Shown here: piece after piece, positions 26,456-35,436 of the stretch | Numbering within the stretch: the first letter of the stretch is position 1 | How the letters are laid out: every line of letters begins with the position of its first letter | From: Pseudomonadota bacterium | Lineage (GTDB): Bacteria; Pseudomonadota; Gammaproteobacteria; Burkholderiales; Burkholderiaceae_C | DNA length: 45,105 nucleotides | Direction: 5' to 3' | NCBI GenBank assembly: GCA_021815805.1 | Contig: JAKAZQ010000001.1 | Span: 29,793-74,897, forward strand | Made by a program: the position numbers and the translations under genes | The notes under the pieces: generated by a model | Told to the model about the DNA's origin: nothing | Seen by the model: the letters and a program-made list of their open reading frames with translations, nothing else | Databases searched by the model: none

Positions 26456-26538
26456 CGGAGTGGGACCTCTTCTTGGGAAAAATCCTGTGTTGCCGCCGCC
26501 ACCCCGCGGCGCCGGCCGCGCCGGCGCGCCGGGCCGGA

Positions 26539-27249
26539 TCAGGGCCGCGGGCTCGCGGCGGGCGCCGAGCCGGGCGGAACCACCGGGGTCTGCGCGGTGT
26601 TCTTGTATTGGGTTTGCAGTGTCTGGGGCGAGATGATACTGAACAGCGTCACGACCTTTTGCACACCCGACACCCCGGCCGCCACCGAACTCGCCTCCTG
26701 CGCCTCGGCCTGCGTGACCAGCCCCTGCAGGTACACCACGCCCTGCGACGTGGTGATCTGGAAGGCCTGCGAATACAGCCTGGCGTCGGCGATGAACGCG
26801 GCGCGCACCTTGGACGTGAGGTAGGTGTCGCGGGCCTGCTGGTCGAGCGTCTCGGCGGGCCCGATGACCAGTTCGTTGGCCACCGACCTCACGTTGGGCA
26901 GCGCCGCCACGATGTTCTGCGCCTGCTGGCGATCGGCGGCGCTGGGCACCTGGCCGGTCAGCAGCACCTGCTGGTTGTAGCTGTCTACGCTGACGCTGCC
27001 GCGCCCGCCGAGCAGGTCGCTGATGCGCCCCGACGCGGTGAGCTGGATGTTCTGGTCCTCCAGTTGCGAGCCGGCGGTGCGGCGGTCGGTGGCCACGAGT
27101 GCCGTGCCGCCGACGGCCGCGGCGCCGAGCACGAAACAGCCCTGCAACTGGGTGGCCGCCAGCACGCTGACCAGCAGCAGGCCGGCGCGTCGCGCTGCCA
27201 CGCCGCCGTGGCGCCGGGTCGGCGGATGCCGAGGGTTGGATTGCGTCAT
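26539..27249 (-). CDS. dolP: Dual-BON-domain outer-membrane lipoprotein (DolP/YraP-like)
   Basis: A 236-residue lipoprotein with a signal sequence ending in the lipobox LQGC (ATQLQGCF). Two BON domains follow: the first around residues 80-150 ([16 protein letters not shown], then [11 protein letters not shown]) and the second around 155-220 ([18 protein letters not shown], then GVQKVVTLF). DolP in E. coli binds anionic phospholipid and supports outer-membrane integrity. The tail is Pro/Ala-rich. GGAGG lies 7 nt before the ATG, which overlaps the diaA stop by 4 bp. The yraN-diaA-dolP order matches E. coli and supports the assignment. Confidence 0.88.
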   Translation of the reverse strand: MTQSNPRHPPTRRHGGVAARRAGLLLVSVLAATQLQGCFVLGAAAVGGTALVATDRRTAGSQLEDQNIQLTASGRISDLLGGRGSVSVDSYNQQVLLTGQVPSAADRQQAQNIVAALPNVRSVANELVIGPAETLDQQARDTYLTSKVRAAFIADARLYSQAFQITTSQGVVYLQGLVTQAEAQEASSVAAGVSGVQKVVTLFSIISPQTLQTQYKNTAQTPVVPPGSAPAASPRP

Positions 27250-27845
27250 GTCGATTCCTCCGGGTTGCCCATCAAGGTCCAGTCGACGCCGTCGCAGATG
27301 CAGTGCAGCATCAGCAGATGCACTTCCTGGATGCGTGCGGTGTGATCGCTCGGCACGCACAGGTGCACGTCGACGTCGCTGAGCAAGGCGCTCAGCCTGC
27401 CTCCCCCCTTGCCGCTCAGCGCGACGATCTGCATGTCGCGCTCCTGGGCCGCTCGCACGGCCTCGATCACGTTGGGCGAACTGCCGCTGGTCGAAATCGC
27501 CAGCAGCACGTCGCCCGGTTGCCCCAGCGCGCGCACCTGGCGCGCGAACACCTGCTCGAAACCGTAATCGTTGCCCACCGCGGTCAGGATGGAGCTGTCG
27601 GTGGTGAGCGCCAGCGCCGCCAGTTCCGGACGCTCGCGCTCGAACCGGCCGACGAGTTCGGCGGCGAAATGCTGCGCATCGGCCGCCGAGCCGCCGTTGC
27701 CGCAGGCGAGGATCTTGCCGCCGTTGCTGAGCGCGTTGGCGACGCAGGCGACGGCTTGCGCCAACGGCGTGGCCAGCAGTTCGACCGCCTGCAGTTTCAG
27801 GCGCGCGCTTTGTTCGAATTGTTCTCGGATACGTTGTTCAAGCAT
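27246..27845 (-). CDS. diaA: SIS-domain protein DiaA / phosphoheptose isomerase family
   Basis: A 199-residue SIS protein with [23 protein letters not shown], the [21 protein letters not shown] stretch and [17 protein letters not shown]. In sequence it belongs to the GmhA/DiaA group. The neighbours (yraN upstream, dolP overlapping downstream, rsmI divergent) match the E. coli diaA locus, so I favour DiaA, the DnaA-binding initiation factor. Sedoheptulose-7-phosphate isomerase activity cannot be excluded; the catalytic residues of GmhA are partly present in this family. The stop overlaps dolP by 4 bp. Confidence 0.85.
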   Translation of the reverse strand: MLEQRIREQFEQSARLKLQAVELLATPLAQAVACVANALSNGGKILACGNGGSAADAQHFAAELVGRFERERPELAALALTTDSSILTAVGNDYGFEQVFARQVRALGQPGDVLLAISTSGSSPNVIEAVRAAQERDMQIVALSGKGGGRLSALLSDVDVHLCVPSDHTARIQEVHLLMLHCICDGVDWTLMGNPEEST

Positions 27846-27921
27846 GGCTCGGGCCCCATTGCAGCCGACATTCTTCCACGATTCCCGCGGAATCCGGACG
27901 ACAGCCTCGCGCCGGGCGCGG

Positions 27922-28320
27922 CTATCCGTCGCTGTCGAAGGCGTCGCGGATCCAGCGCACCCGTGCGCCGTCGATGGCGACGACGTCGAAACGACACGGC
28001 ACGTCCCCGAGGCCGTCCGCGTCGGCGCCGAGAAAGCAGCGTGCCGCATGCAGGAGGCGCGCCCGCTTGGCGCGATCCACGCTGGCGGCGGCGCCGCCCC
28101 AGGCCGCGTGGCTGCGCACGCGCACCTCGACGAACACCAGCACCTCGCCATCGCGCGCGACCAGGTCGATCTCGCCGCCGCGCACGCGATAATTGCGGCG
28201 CAGCACGCGCAGCCCGTGGCGCCGCAGCTCGCGGCAGGCGAGGTTCTCGCCGCGCGCCCCGAGCCACTGGCGCAGGGTCTGCATGGCGCCCGCGCGGCCT
28301 GCCGCGGGATCGCGCTTCAC
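27922..28320 (-). CDS. yraN: UPF0102 protein YraN (endonuclease-like fold)
   Basis: A 132-residue protein matching YraN in length (131) and motifs: GARGENLACREL, NYRVRGGEIDLVARDG, VLVFVEVRVRS and CRFDVVAI. The GEIDL...FVEVR arrangement is that of a PD-(D/E)xK nuclease fold; the cellular role is unknown. I choose a GTG start at 28320 because GGAGAAGG sits immediately upstream; an internal ATG at 28284 has no ribosome binding site but would also give a plausible 120-residue protein. It is 76 bp upstream of diaA and divergent from rsmI. Confidence 0.88.
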   Translation of the reverse strand: MKRDPAAGRAGAMQTLRQWLGARGENLACRELRRHGLRVLRRNYRVRGGEIDLVARDGEVLVFVEVRVRSHAAWGGAAASVDRAKRARLLHAARCFLGADADGLGDVPCRFDVVAIDGARVRWIRDAFDSDG

Positions 28321-28393
28321 GAGCCTTCTCCGCCACGCGCCAGGCCACCCGCCTCGCCACCGGCCGCGTCACCTGGTTGTTTCATCCCGCTTG

Positions 28394-28441
28394 CTCGCAC
28401 ACTCGCACACTCGCACACTCGCACACTCGCCCACTCGCCCC
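28394..28441. repeat. Octanucleotide tandem repeat upstream of rsmI
   Basis: Six head-to-tail 8-bp units: four perfect CTCGCACA, then CTCGCCCA and CTCGCCCC. The tract ends 12 bp before the rsmI ATG and lies 74 bp upstream of yraN, in the divergent promoter region. Eight is not a multiple of three, and slippage would change leader length or promoter spacing. Confidence 0.95.
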
Positions 28442-28453
28442 TGACAGCTCGCG

Positions 28454-29416
28454 ATGCCCCAATCTCCCCAAGCCGACGCAGCCGAGCCGGGCGCCATCGC
28501 CGATCCGATGCGCGCGGCGCAGGCCGCCGCCCGCGCATTGTGTGCCGGCCAGCAAATCCCCTCGCCCTGCCTGCTCATGGTCGCCACGCCGATCGGCAAC
28601 CTGGCCGACGTCGGCCTGCGCACGCTGGCGCTGCTGCAGCGCTGCGATGTCGTCGCCGCCGAGGACACACGCGCGGCGCAGCGCCTGCTGCACGCCTGGG
28701 GGCTGTCGCTGCCGTTGCTGCGCGCCGACCGCCACCGCGAACAGGCGGCCGCCCAGGCCGTGCTCGGGCACCTGGCCGGCGGACGCAGCGTGGCCTTCGT
28801 CAGCGACGCCGGCACGCCGGCCATCCGCGATCCCGGCGCGCTGCTGGCGCGCGCCGCGCGCGGCGCCGGGTACGCCGTGCTCGCGCTGCCCGGGCCCAGC
28901 GCCGTGACCACCGCGCTCAGCGCCAGCGGGCTGGAGCTCGACGACGGCTTCGTGTTCGCCGGCTATGTGCCGTCGACGTCGGGCCGGCGCGAGACCTTCT
29001 ACCGCGAGTTGCTGGGCGCGCGTCGCGCCGCGGTGTGCTTCGAGACGCCTCACCGCATCGACGCCAGCCTGCGCGCGCTGCAGCAGCTGGCGCCGCAGCG
29101 CCGGCTGGTGCTGGCCAAGGAGCTGACCAAGCAGTTCGAGCAGGTGATCGAGGGCTGCGCCGGGCAGTTGCTGCAATGGCTGCGGGCCGACCCACGGCAT
29201 GCGCAGGGCGAGTTCGTGCTGATCCTCGCCGCGCAGGCGCTGCCGGCGGCAGGCGCGGAACTGCCCGAGCAGGCCTGCCGGTGGGCGCTGCGCCTGGCGC
29301 AGGAGCTGCCGGCCTCGCGCGCCTGCGCGCTGGCCGCGGAAATGGGCGGCGGCGACCGCCGCGACCTGTACCGCTGGTTGCTGAGCCAACCCGGGCACGC
29401 CGGCGACGGCGCCTGA
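28454..29416 (+). CDS. rsmI: 16S rRNA (cytidine1402-2'-O)-methyltransferase
   Basis: SAM-dependent methylation of C1402 in the ribosomal P-site region. The 320-residue protein has family motifs LLMVATPIGNLADVGLRTL, AAEDTRAAQRLL, AFVSDAGTPAIRDPG, LPGPSAVTTALSASGL and KELTKQFEQVIEG. About 30 extra N-terminal residues precede the conserved core; an ATG at 28508 is another possible start. The ribosome binding site is poor and an octamer repeat ends 12 bp upstream. In enterobacteria lpoA sits on the other side of the divergent region; here yraN follows directly. Confidence 0.95.
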   Translation: MPQSPQADAAEPGAIADPMRAAQAAARALCAGQQIPSPCLLMVATPIGNLADVGLRTLALLQRCDVVAAEDTRAAQRLLHAWGLSLPLLRADRHREQAAAQAVLGHLAGGRSVAFVSDAGTPAIRDPGALLARAARGAGYAVLALPGPSAVTTALSASGLELDDGFVFAGYVPSTSGRRETFYRELLGARRAAVCFETPHRIDASLRALQQLAPQRRLVLAKELTKQFEQVIEGCAGQLLQWLRADPRHAQGEFVLILAAQALPAAGAELPEQACRWALRLAQELPASRACALAAEMGGGDRRDLYRWLLSQPGHAGDGA

Positions 29417-29443
29417 GGCGCGCCGCCGCGGCGGCGCGGCCTC
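29415..29443. terminator. Long GC palindrome between rsmI and rep
   Basis: A near-perfect inverted repeat: GAGGCGCGCCGCCG (29415-29428) and CGGCGGCGCGGCCTC (29429-29443) pair over 14 bp with a single bulged C. It fills the 25-bp gap between the converging rsmI and rep stops. It works equally on both strands but lacks T-tracts, so it is a likely bidirectional end-of-transcript structure and not a canonical intrinsic terminator. Confidence 0.55.
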
Positions 29444-31436
29444 AGTCGAGGGCCTCGGGCTGTTCCTGTGCCACCGCGCTCAGGCGCTTGCGCATGGCCT
29501 GCAGGCGCGCCAGCGCCTGCGCCTTGTTGTCGGTCTTCGGCAGCTCGGCGCGCAATTCCGCGACAAAGCGGCTCGGCTCGTAGACACGCGCGCCGCGCCC
29601 GCCGGCGCGGCGCTTGCGGCAGTGGCTGATGGTCAGGGTCTGGCGCGCCCGCGTCACACCCACGTACATCAGGCGCCGTTCCTCTTCCAGACCGCTGTCG
29701 CTGAGCGGGCGGTCGTCGGTGTACAGCGGCAGCACGCCCTCGTCGCAGCCGGCGAGCCAGACGTGCGGCCACTCCAGGCCCTTGGCCGCGTGCAGGGTCG
29801 ACAGGGTCACGACATCCTGCTGCGTGCCGCGCTCGGCCAGCTGCGTGATCAGCGCCACGGTCTGGGCGATGCGCTTGAGCCCCACGCCGTCCTCCTCCGC
29901 CTTGCGCGCGATCCAGTCGCAGAAGTCGTTCACGTTGCCCCAGCGCTGCGTGGCCTCGCGCTCGTTGTCGGCGCTGTCGCGCAGATGCGCCTCGAAGCCG
30001 ATCGCGGTGAGCAGACTGCGCAGCAGTTCCCCGGCAGGCTCGGTGCGCTCGCGCCAGTCGATGTCGTGCATCAGACGCGCGAACTCGCGCAGCCCGTCGG
30101 CGTGGCGCGCGCCGACGGCGGCCGTCAGGGCATCGCGGAACAGCGCCTCGAACATCGACACCTTCCACTGCGCGGCGAAGGCGCCCAGGCTTTTCAGCGT
30201 GGCCGCGCCGACGCCGCGGCGCGGCGTGGTCACCGCGCGCAGGAACGCGGGGTCGTCATCCGGGTTGGCGAGCAGGCGCAGGTAGGCGCAGACGTCCTTG
30301 ATCTCGGAGCGCTCGAAAAAACTCTGCCCGCCGCTGACCGCATACGGGATGTTGGCGCGGCGCAGCGCCTGCTCGATGGGCCGCGACTGATGATTGGCGC
30401 GGTACAGCACGGCGACATCGGCCCATTTGCAGCCGCGCCCGCCACGCAGCGCCTGCAGGCGCGCGACGATGCGTTCGGCCTCGTCCTCGTCGGTGTCGGC
30501 CTCGCGCACCTCCACCGGGTCGCCTTCGCCGTGCTCGCTCCACAGGCGCTTGGGATAGAGCTTGGGATTGGAGGCGATCACCGCGTTGGCGGCGCGCAGG
30601 ATGGCGTTGGTGGAGCGGTAGTTCTGCTCCAGCTTGATGATCTCCAGGTCCGGGTAGTCCTCGGGCAGGCGCTTCAGGTTGTCCAGGGTGGCTCCGCGCC
30701 AGCCGTAGATGCTCTGGTCGTCGTCGCCGACCGCGGTGAAGCGGGAGTTCTCGCCGACGAGCAGGCGCAGCAACTGGTACTGCGCGTCGCTGGTGTCCTG
30801 GTATTCGTCGACGAGGATGTAGCGCAGGCGCCGGTTCCAGCGTGCGCGCACCTCGTCATGCTGCTGCAGCAGACGCAGCGGCAGCACCATCAGGTCGTCG
30901 AAGTCCACCGCCTGGTAGGCGCTCAGCGCCTCCTGGTAGCGCAGCCAGACCTTCGCCGCCTGCACGTCCTCGGGGTCGCGCGCCTGCGCCGCCGCCTGCT
31001 GCGGCTGCAGCAACGCAGCCTTCCACTGGCTGATGCGCCATTGCCAGGCGCGCGCCTGCTTGATCTCGGTGGTGCCGCCGGCCTCGCGCAGCAGCGACGC
31101 CACGTCGTCGCTGTCGAGAATCGAGAACTGGGTGCGCAAGCCGAGGGTCTCGCCGTCCTCGCGCAGGATGCGCACGCCGAGCGCGTGGAAGGTGGAGATG
31201 ACCAGTTGCTGCGCCGCCTTGCGGTCGTCCAGCAGATCGCGCGCGCGCTCGCGCATCTCGGCTGCCGCCTTGTTCGTGAAGGTGATGGCCGCGATCTCGG
31301 CGGGGGCATAGCCGGCGCGCAACAGGCGTGCGATCTTGTGGGTGATCACGCGCGTCTTGCCGCTGCCCGCGCCGGCGATGACCAGACAGGGACCGCCGAG
31401 GTGGGCCACGGCGCGCTCCTGGGCCGCATTGAGCAT
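29442..31436 (-). CDS. rep: ATP-dependent DNA helicase, Rep/UvrD family
   Basis: Superfamily 1A 3'-5' helicase of 664 residues (E. coli Rep 673). Motifs in order: MLNAAQERAV (Q motif region), Walker A AGAGSGKTRVITHKIA, ITFTNKAAAEMRERA, FDDLMVLPLRLL, Walker B DEYQDTS, DDDQSIYGWRGA, KLEQNYRS, TLHAAKGLEWPHVW and VGVTRARQTL. The N-terminal sequence and length fit Rep more than UvrD (about 720), so a role in clearing proteins ahead of replication forks is likely. I start at the ATG 31436, where the conserved LNxxQ begins; the frame is open to 31502. It converges on rsmI. Confidence 0.9.
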   Translation of the reverse strand: MLNAAQERAVAHLGGPCLVIAGAGSGKTRVITHKIARLLRAGYAPAEIAAITFTNKAAAEMRERARDLLDDRKAAQQLVISTFHALGVRILREDGETLGLRTQFSILDSDDVASLLREAGGTTEIKQARAWQWRISQWKAALLQPQQAAAQARDPEDVQAAKVWLRYQEALSAYQAVDFDDLMVLPLRLLQQHDEVRARWNRRLRYILVDEYQDTSDAQYQLLRLLVGENSRFTAVGDDDQSIYGWRGATLDNLKRLPEDYPDLEIIKLEQNYRSTNAILRAANAVIASNPKLYPKRLWSEHGEGDPVEVREADTDEDEAERIVARLQALRGGRGCKWADVAVLYRANHQSRPIEQALRRANIPYAVSGGQSFFERSEIKDVCAYLRLLANPDDDPAFLRAVTTPRRGVGAATLKSLGAFAAQWKVSMFEALFRDALTAAVGARHADGLREFARLMHDIDWRERTEPAGELLRSLLTAIGFEAHLRDSADNEREATQRWGNVNDFCDWIARKAEEDGVGLKRIAQTVALITQLAERGTQQDVVTLSTLHAAKGLEWPHVWLAGCDEGVLPLYTDDRPLSDSGLEEERRLMYVGVTRARQTLTISHCRKRRAGGRGARVYEPSRFVAELRAELPKTDNKAQALARLQAMRKRLSAVAQEQPEALD

Positions 31437-31515
31437 GTCGATGAATCCGCGAAAAGCTGAAAAAAGGCCGCCGCGCCAGCGCCCGCAGGGCTGGCGGCGC
31501 AACGGGTCGGAGGGC

Positions 31516-32496
31516 TCAGCGCCCGGCCTGCGCGCGCAGGCGGTCGAACTCGGATTGCGGGCCCAGATGCCGCAGCCACTCCGGCGCGACGGCCTCGATG
31601 CTCGCCGGCTGCGCCACGCCGAGTTCGGCGGCGAAACCGGGCATGCCGCCGCCCGGCACGCTGGGCACGCGCATGGACTCGAGATTGTCCCGGCTCATCA
31701 GCGGCTGCCCCGGCGCCAGTTCCATGAGGCCGGCCAGCAGGCCCGCCGCGGCGTGCGGCAGGCCGAGCACCGGGCGCTGGCGTACGCCGGCCAGTCGCGC
31801 CGCCAGTTGCACCAGTTCGCGCAGCGCATAGGTGCGCGGACCGCCCAGTTCGTAGATGCGCCCGATGCTGGCACGCGCATGGCGGCCGATCAGGGCCTGC
31901 GTCATGGCCTGTGCGAGGTCACCCACGTATACCGGTGCGAAGCGCTGCTGCGCGCCGCCCAGCAGCAGCAGCGGAAGGCGGCGCTGCAGGCTGGCGAACA
32001 GGTTCAGCAGATGATCCTGTTCGCCGAACACCACCGAGGGACGCATGATGGTCCATTGCAGCCCGGCCTCGGCGTCGCGCACCGCCGCCTCGCCGTCGCC
32101 CTTGGACCGCAGGTACATCGACGGGCCCTGGCTGTCGGCGCCCAGCGCGCTCATGTGCAGCATGCGCCGCACTCCGCAGTCGGCGCAGGCCGCCGCCAGG
32201 TTCTGCGGCAGGCGCACGTGCGCGCGCGCGAAGTCCGCCCCGTACGGCGTGCCGCGACGGCCGTGCAGGATGCCCACCAGGTTGACCACGGCATCGCGCC
32301 CGTCCACCAGGCGGCGCAGCGTGGCGTTGTCGAAGGTGTCGATCTGCACCACGTCCACGGTGGGCAGCGGCAGCAGATGCTTGGCCCGCTCGCGCCGGCG
32401 CGTCGGCACCAGCACGCGGCAGCCGGCGCTGCTCAGGCGGCTGACGAGCTGCGAGCCGATGAACCCCGAACCGCCGAATACGACAATGTTTTGCAT
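31516..32496 (-). CDS. Complex I NDUFA9-family NAD(P)-binding protein
   Basis: An atypical short-chain dehydrogenase of 326 residues with the N-terminal Rossmann motif NIVVFGGSGFIGSQLVSRL, VNLVGILHGRRG, MLHMSALGAD, YLRSKGDGEAAVRD (in the YxxxK position) and WTIMRPSVVFGEQDH. This pattern is that of the bacterial NDUFA9-like group. Its substrate is unknown; links to quinone or respiratory function are by analogy. It lies 79 bp upstream of rep on the same strand and downstream of slt, an arrangement that I recall from other Burkholderiales. Confidence 0.82.
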   Translation of the reverse strand: MQNIVVFGGSGFIGSQLVSRLSSAGCRVLVPTRRRERAKHLLPLPTVDVVQIDTFDNATLRRLVDGRDAVVNLVGILHGRRGTPYGADFARAHVRLPQNLAAACADCGVRRMLHMSALGADSQGPSMYLRSKGDGEAAVRDAEAGLQWTIMRPSVVFGEQDHLLNLFASLQRRLPLLLLGGAQQRFAPVYVGDLAQAMTQALIGRHARASIGRIYELGGPRTYALRELVQLAARLAGVRQRPVLGLPHAAAGLLAGLMELAPGQPLMSRDNLESMRVPSVPGGGMPGFAAELGVAQPASIEAVAPEWLRHLGPQSEFDRLRAQAGR

Positions 32497-32604
32497 GGGT
32501 CTCGCTCTCAGGAAAACACGCGGCGGCGACGGCGCTGCGCGCCGCCCCGGCTTGCGCGGCGCACCGCTGCCGGAGCCTCGCCGCCGCGCGGCCTCGCCGG
32601 CGAC

Positions 32605-34776
32605 TCAGGGCATCGCCTGCGCCTGCGAAATCTGCTGCGGCTGCGCCAGCGCCAGCCGCGATTTTAGGGATCGCCTGGATGTCCCGAGCAGGGCCGCGTA
32701 CACCGTGGCGTTGGACAGCACCTGCTTGACGTAATTTCTGGTCTGGTCGATCGGGATGCTTTCGGCGAAGATCGCCCCGTCGAGCTCGTCGGCCACCGGC
32801 AGCGGCATGCCGCGCCAGCGCGCCGGGCGCGCCGGGCCGGCGTTGTAGCCGGCGGCGGCCATCGCCTGCGAGCCGTCGAAGCGCTGCAGCAGCATGCCCA
32901 GATAGGCCGAACCGAGTGCGATGTTGGTACGCACCTGGGTCACGTCGTCGCTGCGGAAGGCGGCGAGTCCGATCTTGCGCGCCACCCAGCGCGCGGTGCC
33001 GGGCATCAGCTGCATCAGCCCGCTGGCGCCGGCCCACGACTGGATGCCCGACGCGAAGCCCGACTCCTGGCGCATGATGCCGTAGATGAACGGCGAGCTC
33101 ACGCCGGTGTCGCGCGAGGCCTCGTCCACAGCATGCCGGAAGGGCATCACGTAGCGCTGTTTCCAGTCCACCGCGTGCTTCATGCGGTCGCTGGCGCTGA
33201 TGCACAGCAGCCAGGCCTGGTGCTGGCACGCCAGTTGCGCCGCCGCGTGCAACTGCTGGTCGTCGATGCCGTGGATCGCCGCCACCCATTGCGCGGCCGC
33301 GGGCGCGTAGGCGTCGACCCCATACAGCAGCAGCGCCTGACGCACGCCGGGGCGCAGGGCCTGCTGCAGCACCTGCGAGCGCGGTGCCGGCGCCGGAAGC
33401 GTCGCCGGAATGCGCACCTTGCGCCCGAGCGCCTCGGTCGCCAGTTGCCCGTAGTAGTTCCAGGGCTCGGCGATGCTGCGCCACAGCTCGCGCGCGCGCC
33501 GCGGATGCCCGGTGCGGCTCGCCGCCACGGCGCTCCAGTACGTGGCCTCGGCGGCGTCGCCTCCGGCACGCTGCAGGCGCATCGCGGCGCGCTGCACCAG
33601 GCTCCAGTCACCTGCCCGCAGCGCCGCGCGCAGACACCACTTCCAGTCGTCCGCGTCGGGCTGCCAGCCCGGGGCGATGCGCCCGGCGCGCCGGAACATG
33701 CCGGCCGCACCGGGCAGCAGCTGCGCGGATGCGCTGCGTGCGGCAAGCCAGGCGATGCGACCGCGTTGCGCGGCGGGCACGCTGCGCAGCCGCGCATCGA
33801 GCAGGCGCATGGTCTGCTGCGGATCCTGGCGTGCCATGCGCAGCAGCGCCAGCACCAGCGCGCGACGGTACACCGTGCCGGCTGTCGGCGGCGCCGACAG
33901 CACCAGGTGCAGCGGATCGTCGGCGGCTGCGTGCACCAGGCGGCGGGCATCGGGCATCAGCCAGCGCGTGAAGGCGAGTGCGGCATGCACCTCGCCAGCC
34001 GCGAAAAAGCCGTACATGCGCTGCCACAGCGCCTGCTGGTCGATGTGTCCGGCGGCCAGCAGGCTTCGCGCCGCGCTGTTGCAGCCGGCGCCGCCACCGG
34101 CCGCGCGCGGCCACAGCGCCAGCACGCGCGCGCTGGTGTCGACGCCGGTGGTCTCGAAGCGCGCCTGGGCGTCCAGGCATTGCAGCTGCGCGTCGTCGCC
34201 GTCGTACCCGGCGTATACCGCGAGAAAGTCCGGCCAGTCCTGGCGCCGGCCGAGTTCGGCCAGCCACTGCGCGCGCAGGCGCAGCAGCGGCAGCGTTCCG
34301 GGCCAGTGTCGGGCGAAGGACTCGAAATCCGCGGGCGTGGCCTGGCGCAGGCGCGGCGCCAGCGCCCAGTAGGCCACCCAGTCCTCGAGCGGGCTGCCGT
34401 GCAGCGCCGGCAGCGCGGCGACCGCCGGCGCCGCGTCGCCACGCTGGAAACCCTGCCAGGCCTGGCGCACGAGCTGCGCCGACGCCGCGTCGAGCCGCAG
34501 CGGCGGCAGCGCCGGCAGCGGCCGCGACACGGCGCCCGCTCGCGACGCCGCAGGCGTGCTCGGCGCCACGGCAGCGGCGGGCAGCATGGGCACCGAGGCA
34601 GCGCGAGGCGACGCCGCTGCCGAGACCGCCGCGCGTGCGCCGGGCAGCCCGCCGAGCAGCAGCAGCAGCAGCGCGGCCACGCCGAGCGCCCGACGGGTCT
34701 CTGCGCCTGCGCGCGAAAGCGCGAGCAGGCGCGCCAGTGTCGGCACAATACGGGCTCGCGCATCCACGGAATTCAT
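32605..34776 (-). CDS. slt: Soluble lytic murein transglycosylase (Slt70 family)
   Basis: Periplasmic exo-lytic transglycosylase forming 1,6-anhydromuropeptides. The 723-residue precursor has a hydrophobic signal (LGVAALLLLLLGGLPGARA), an Ala/Pro-rich linker, a long alpha-helical superhelical domain, and a C-terminal SLT domain. The catalytic glutamate is near residue 570 in YGIMRQESGF, followed by GASGLMQLMPGTA, NIALGSAYLG and AAAGYNAGPARPARW. E. coli Slt70 is 645 residues, so this one is longer mainly through its N-terminal linker. The ATG at 34776 lies 15 bp from the divergent cyclo-ligase start. Confidence 0.93.
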   Translation of the reverse strand: MNSVDARARIVPTLARLLALSRAGAETRRALGVAALLLLLLGGLPGARAAVSAAASPRAASVPMLPAAAVAPSTPAASRAGAVSRPLPALPPLRLDAASAQLVRQAWQGFQRGDAAPAVAALPALHGSPLEDWVAYWALAPRLRQATPADFESFARHWPGTLPLLRLRAQWLAELGRRQDWPDFLAVYAGYDGDDAQLQCLDAQARFETTGVDTSARVLALWPRAAGGGAGCNSAARSLLAAGHIDQQALWQRMYGFFAAGEVHAALAFTRWLMPDARRLVHAAADDPLHLVLSAPPTAGTVYRRALVLALLRMARQDPQQTMRLLDARLRSVPAAQRGRIAWLAARSASAQLLPGAAGMFRRAGRIAPGWQPDADDWKWCLRAALRAGDWSLVQRAAMRLQRAGGDAAEATYWSAVAASRTGHPRRARELWRSIAEPWNYYGQLATEALGRKVRIPATLPAPAPRSQVLQQALRPGVRQALLLYGVDAYAPAAAQWVAAIHGIDDQQLHAAAQLACQHQAWLLCISASDRMKHAVDWKQRYVMPFRHAVDEASRDTGVSSPFIYGIMRQESGFASGIQSWAGASGLMQLMPGTARWVARKIGLAAFRSDDVTQVRTNIALGSAYLGMLLQRFDGSQAMAAAGYNAGPARPARWRGMPLPVADELDGAIFAESIPIDQTRNYVKQVLSNATVYAALLGTSRRSLKSRLALAQPQQISQAQAMP

Positions 34777-34791
34777 AACCCCAAGCTTAGC

Positions 34792-35418
34792 GTGACCCAG
34801 GTTTTTTCGACACCGCTGCCGCTGCTCGCCGCGGGGCAGACACGCACGCAGTTGCGCCAGATCCTGCGCCAGCTGCGCGAGACGCTTGCGCAGCGTCCGC
34901 AACGCGAGCTTGCGCTGGATCACGCACTCGCGCGGGAGTTGCGGCAATCACCGGCGGCATGCATAGGCGCGTACTGCGCAAGCCGCGATGAATACGATGT
35001 ATTGCGCGTGCTGCTGCGCACCGGCGAGGAACTGGGCTGGCCCTGGCGCGTGGCGCTGCCGGTGGTGCACCGCGCCAGCCACGGCATGCGCTTTCACGCC
35101 TGGCGTCCAGGCGAGGCGCTGCGCACGGGCGCCTACGGCATCGCCGAGCCGGCGGTCGCGGGCCAGGCGCTGGAGCCCGACCTGCTGCTCGTGCCCTGCC
35201 TCGGCTTCACCCGCGACGGTCTGCGCCTGGGGTACGGCGGCGGCTACTACGACCGCTACCTGGAGCACCGGCCGCAGGTGCGCACGGTCGGCCTGGCCTT
35301 CGAACCCTGCCGCATCGAAGATCTGCAGCCGCTGGCGCACGATCGCCTGCTCGACGTGATCCTCACGGATGGCGGACGCTATGGCGCAAGACCCGGCGCC
35401 GAGCCGGCCGCCGGCTGA
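34792..35418 (+). CDS. 5-formyltetrahydrofolate cyclo-ligase
   Basis: Converts 5-formyl-THF to 5,10-methenyl-THF with ATP, clearing a dead-end folate. The 208-residue product (E. coli YgfA 182) has ACIGAYCASRDEYDV, the central MRFHAWRPGEALRTGAYGI, and the signature PDLLLVPCLGFTRDGLRLGYGGGYYDRYL. No ATG fits the N-terminus; I use GTG at 34792, in frame and 15 bp after the divergent slt start. A shorter start is possible. In many proteobacteria the 6S RNA gene precedes this gene; the gap here is far too short to hold it. Confidence 0.9.
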   Translation: MTQVFSTPLPLLAAGQTRTQLRQILRQLRETLAQRPQRELALDHALARELRQSPAACIGAYCASRDEYDVLRVLLRTGEELGWPWRVALPVVHRASHGMRFHAWRPGEALRTGAYGIAEPAVAGQALEPDLLLVPCLGFTRDGLRLGYGGGYYDRYLEHRPQVRTVGLAFEPCRIEDLQPLAHDRLLDVILTDGGRYGARPGAEPAAG

Positions 35419-35436
35419 GCCCGTGCGGACAGCGCC

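Noticed and set aside
33133..34791. A long + strand open frame running into the cyclo-ligase
   Set aside because: Only its last 208 codons encode cyclo-ligase motifs; the rest is antisense to slt.
34777..34791. 6S RNA next to the 5-formyl-THF cyclo-ligase
   Set aside because: The gap is 15 bp, too short for the RNA found there in other proteobacteria.
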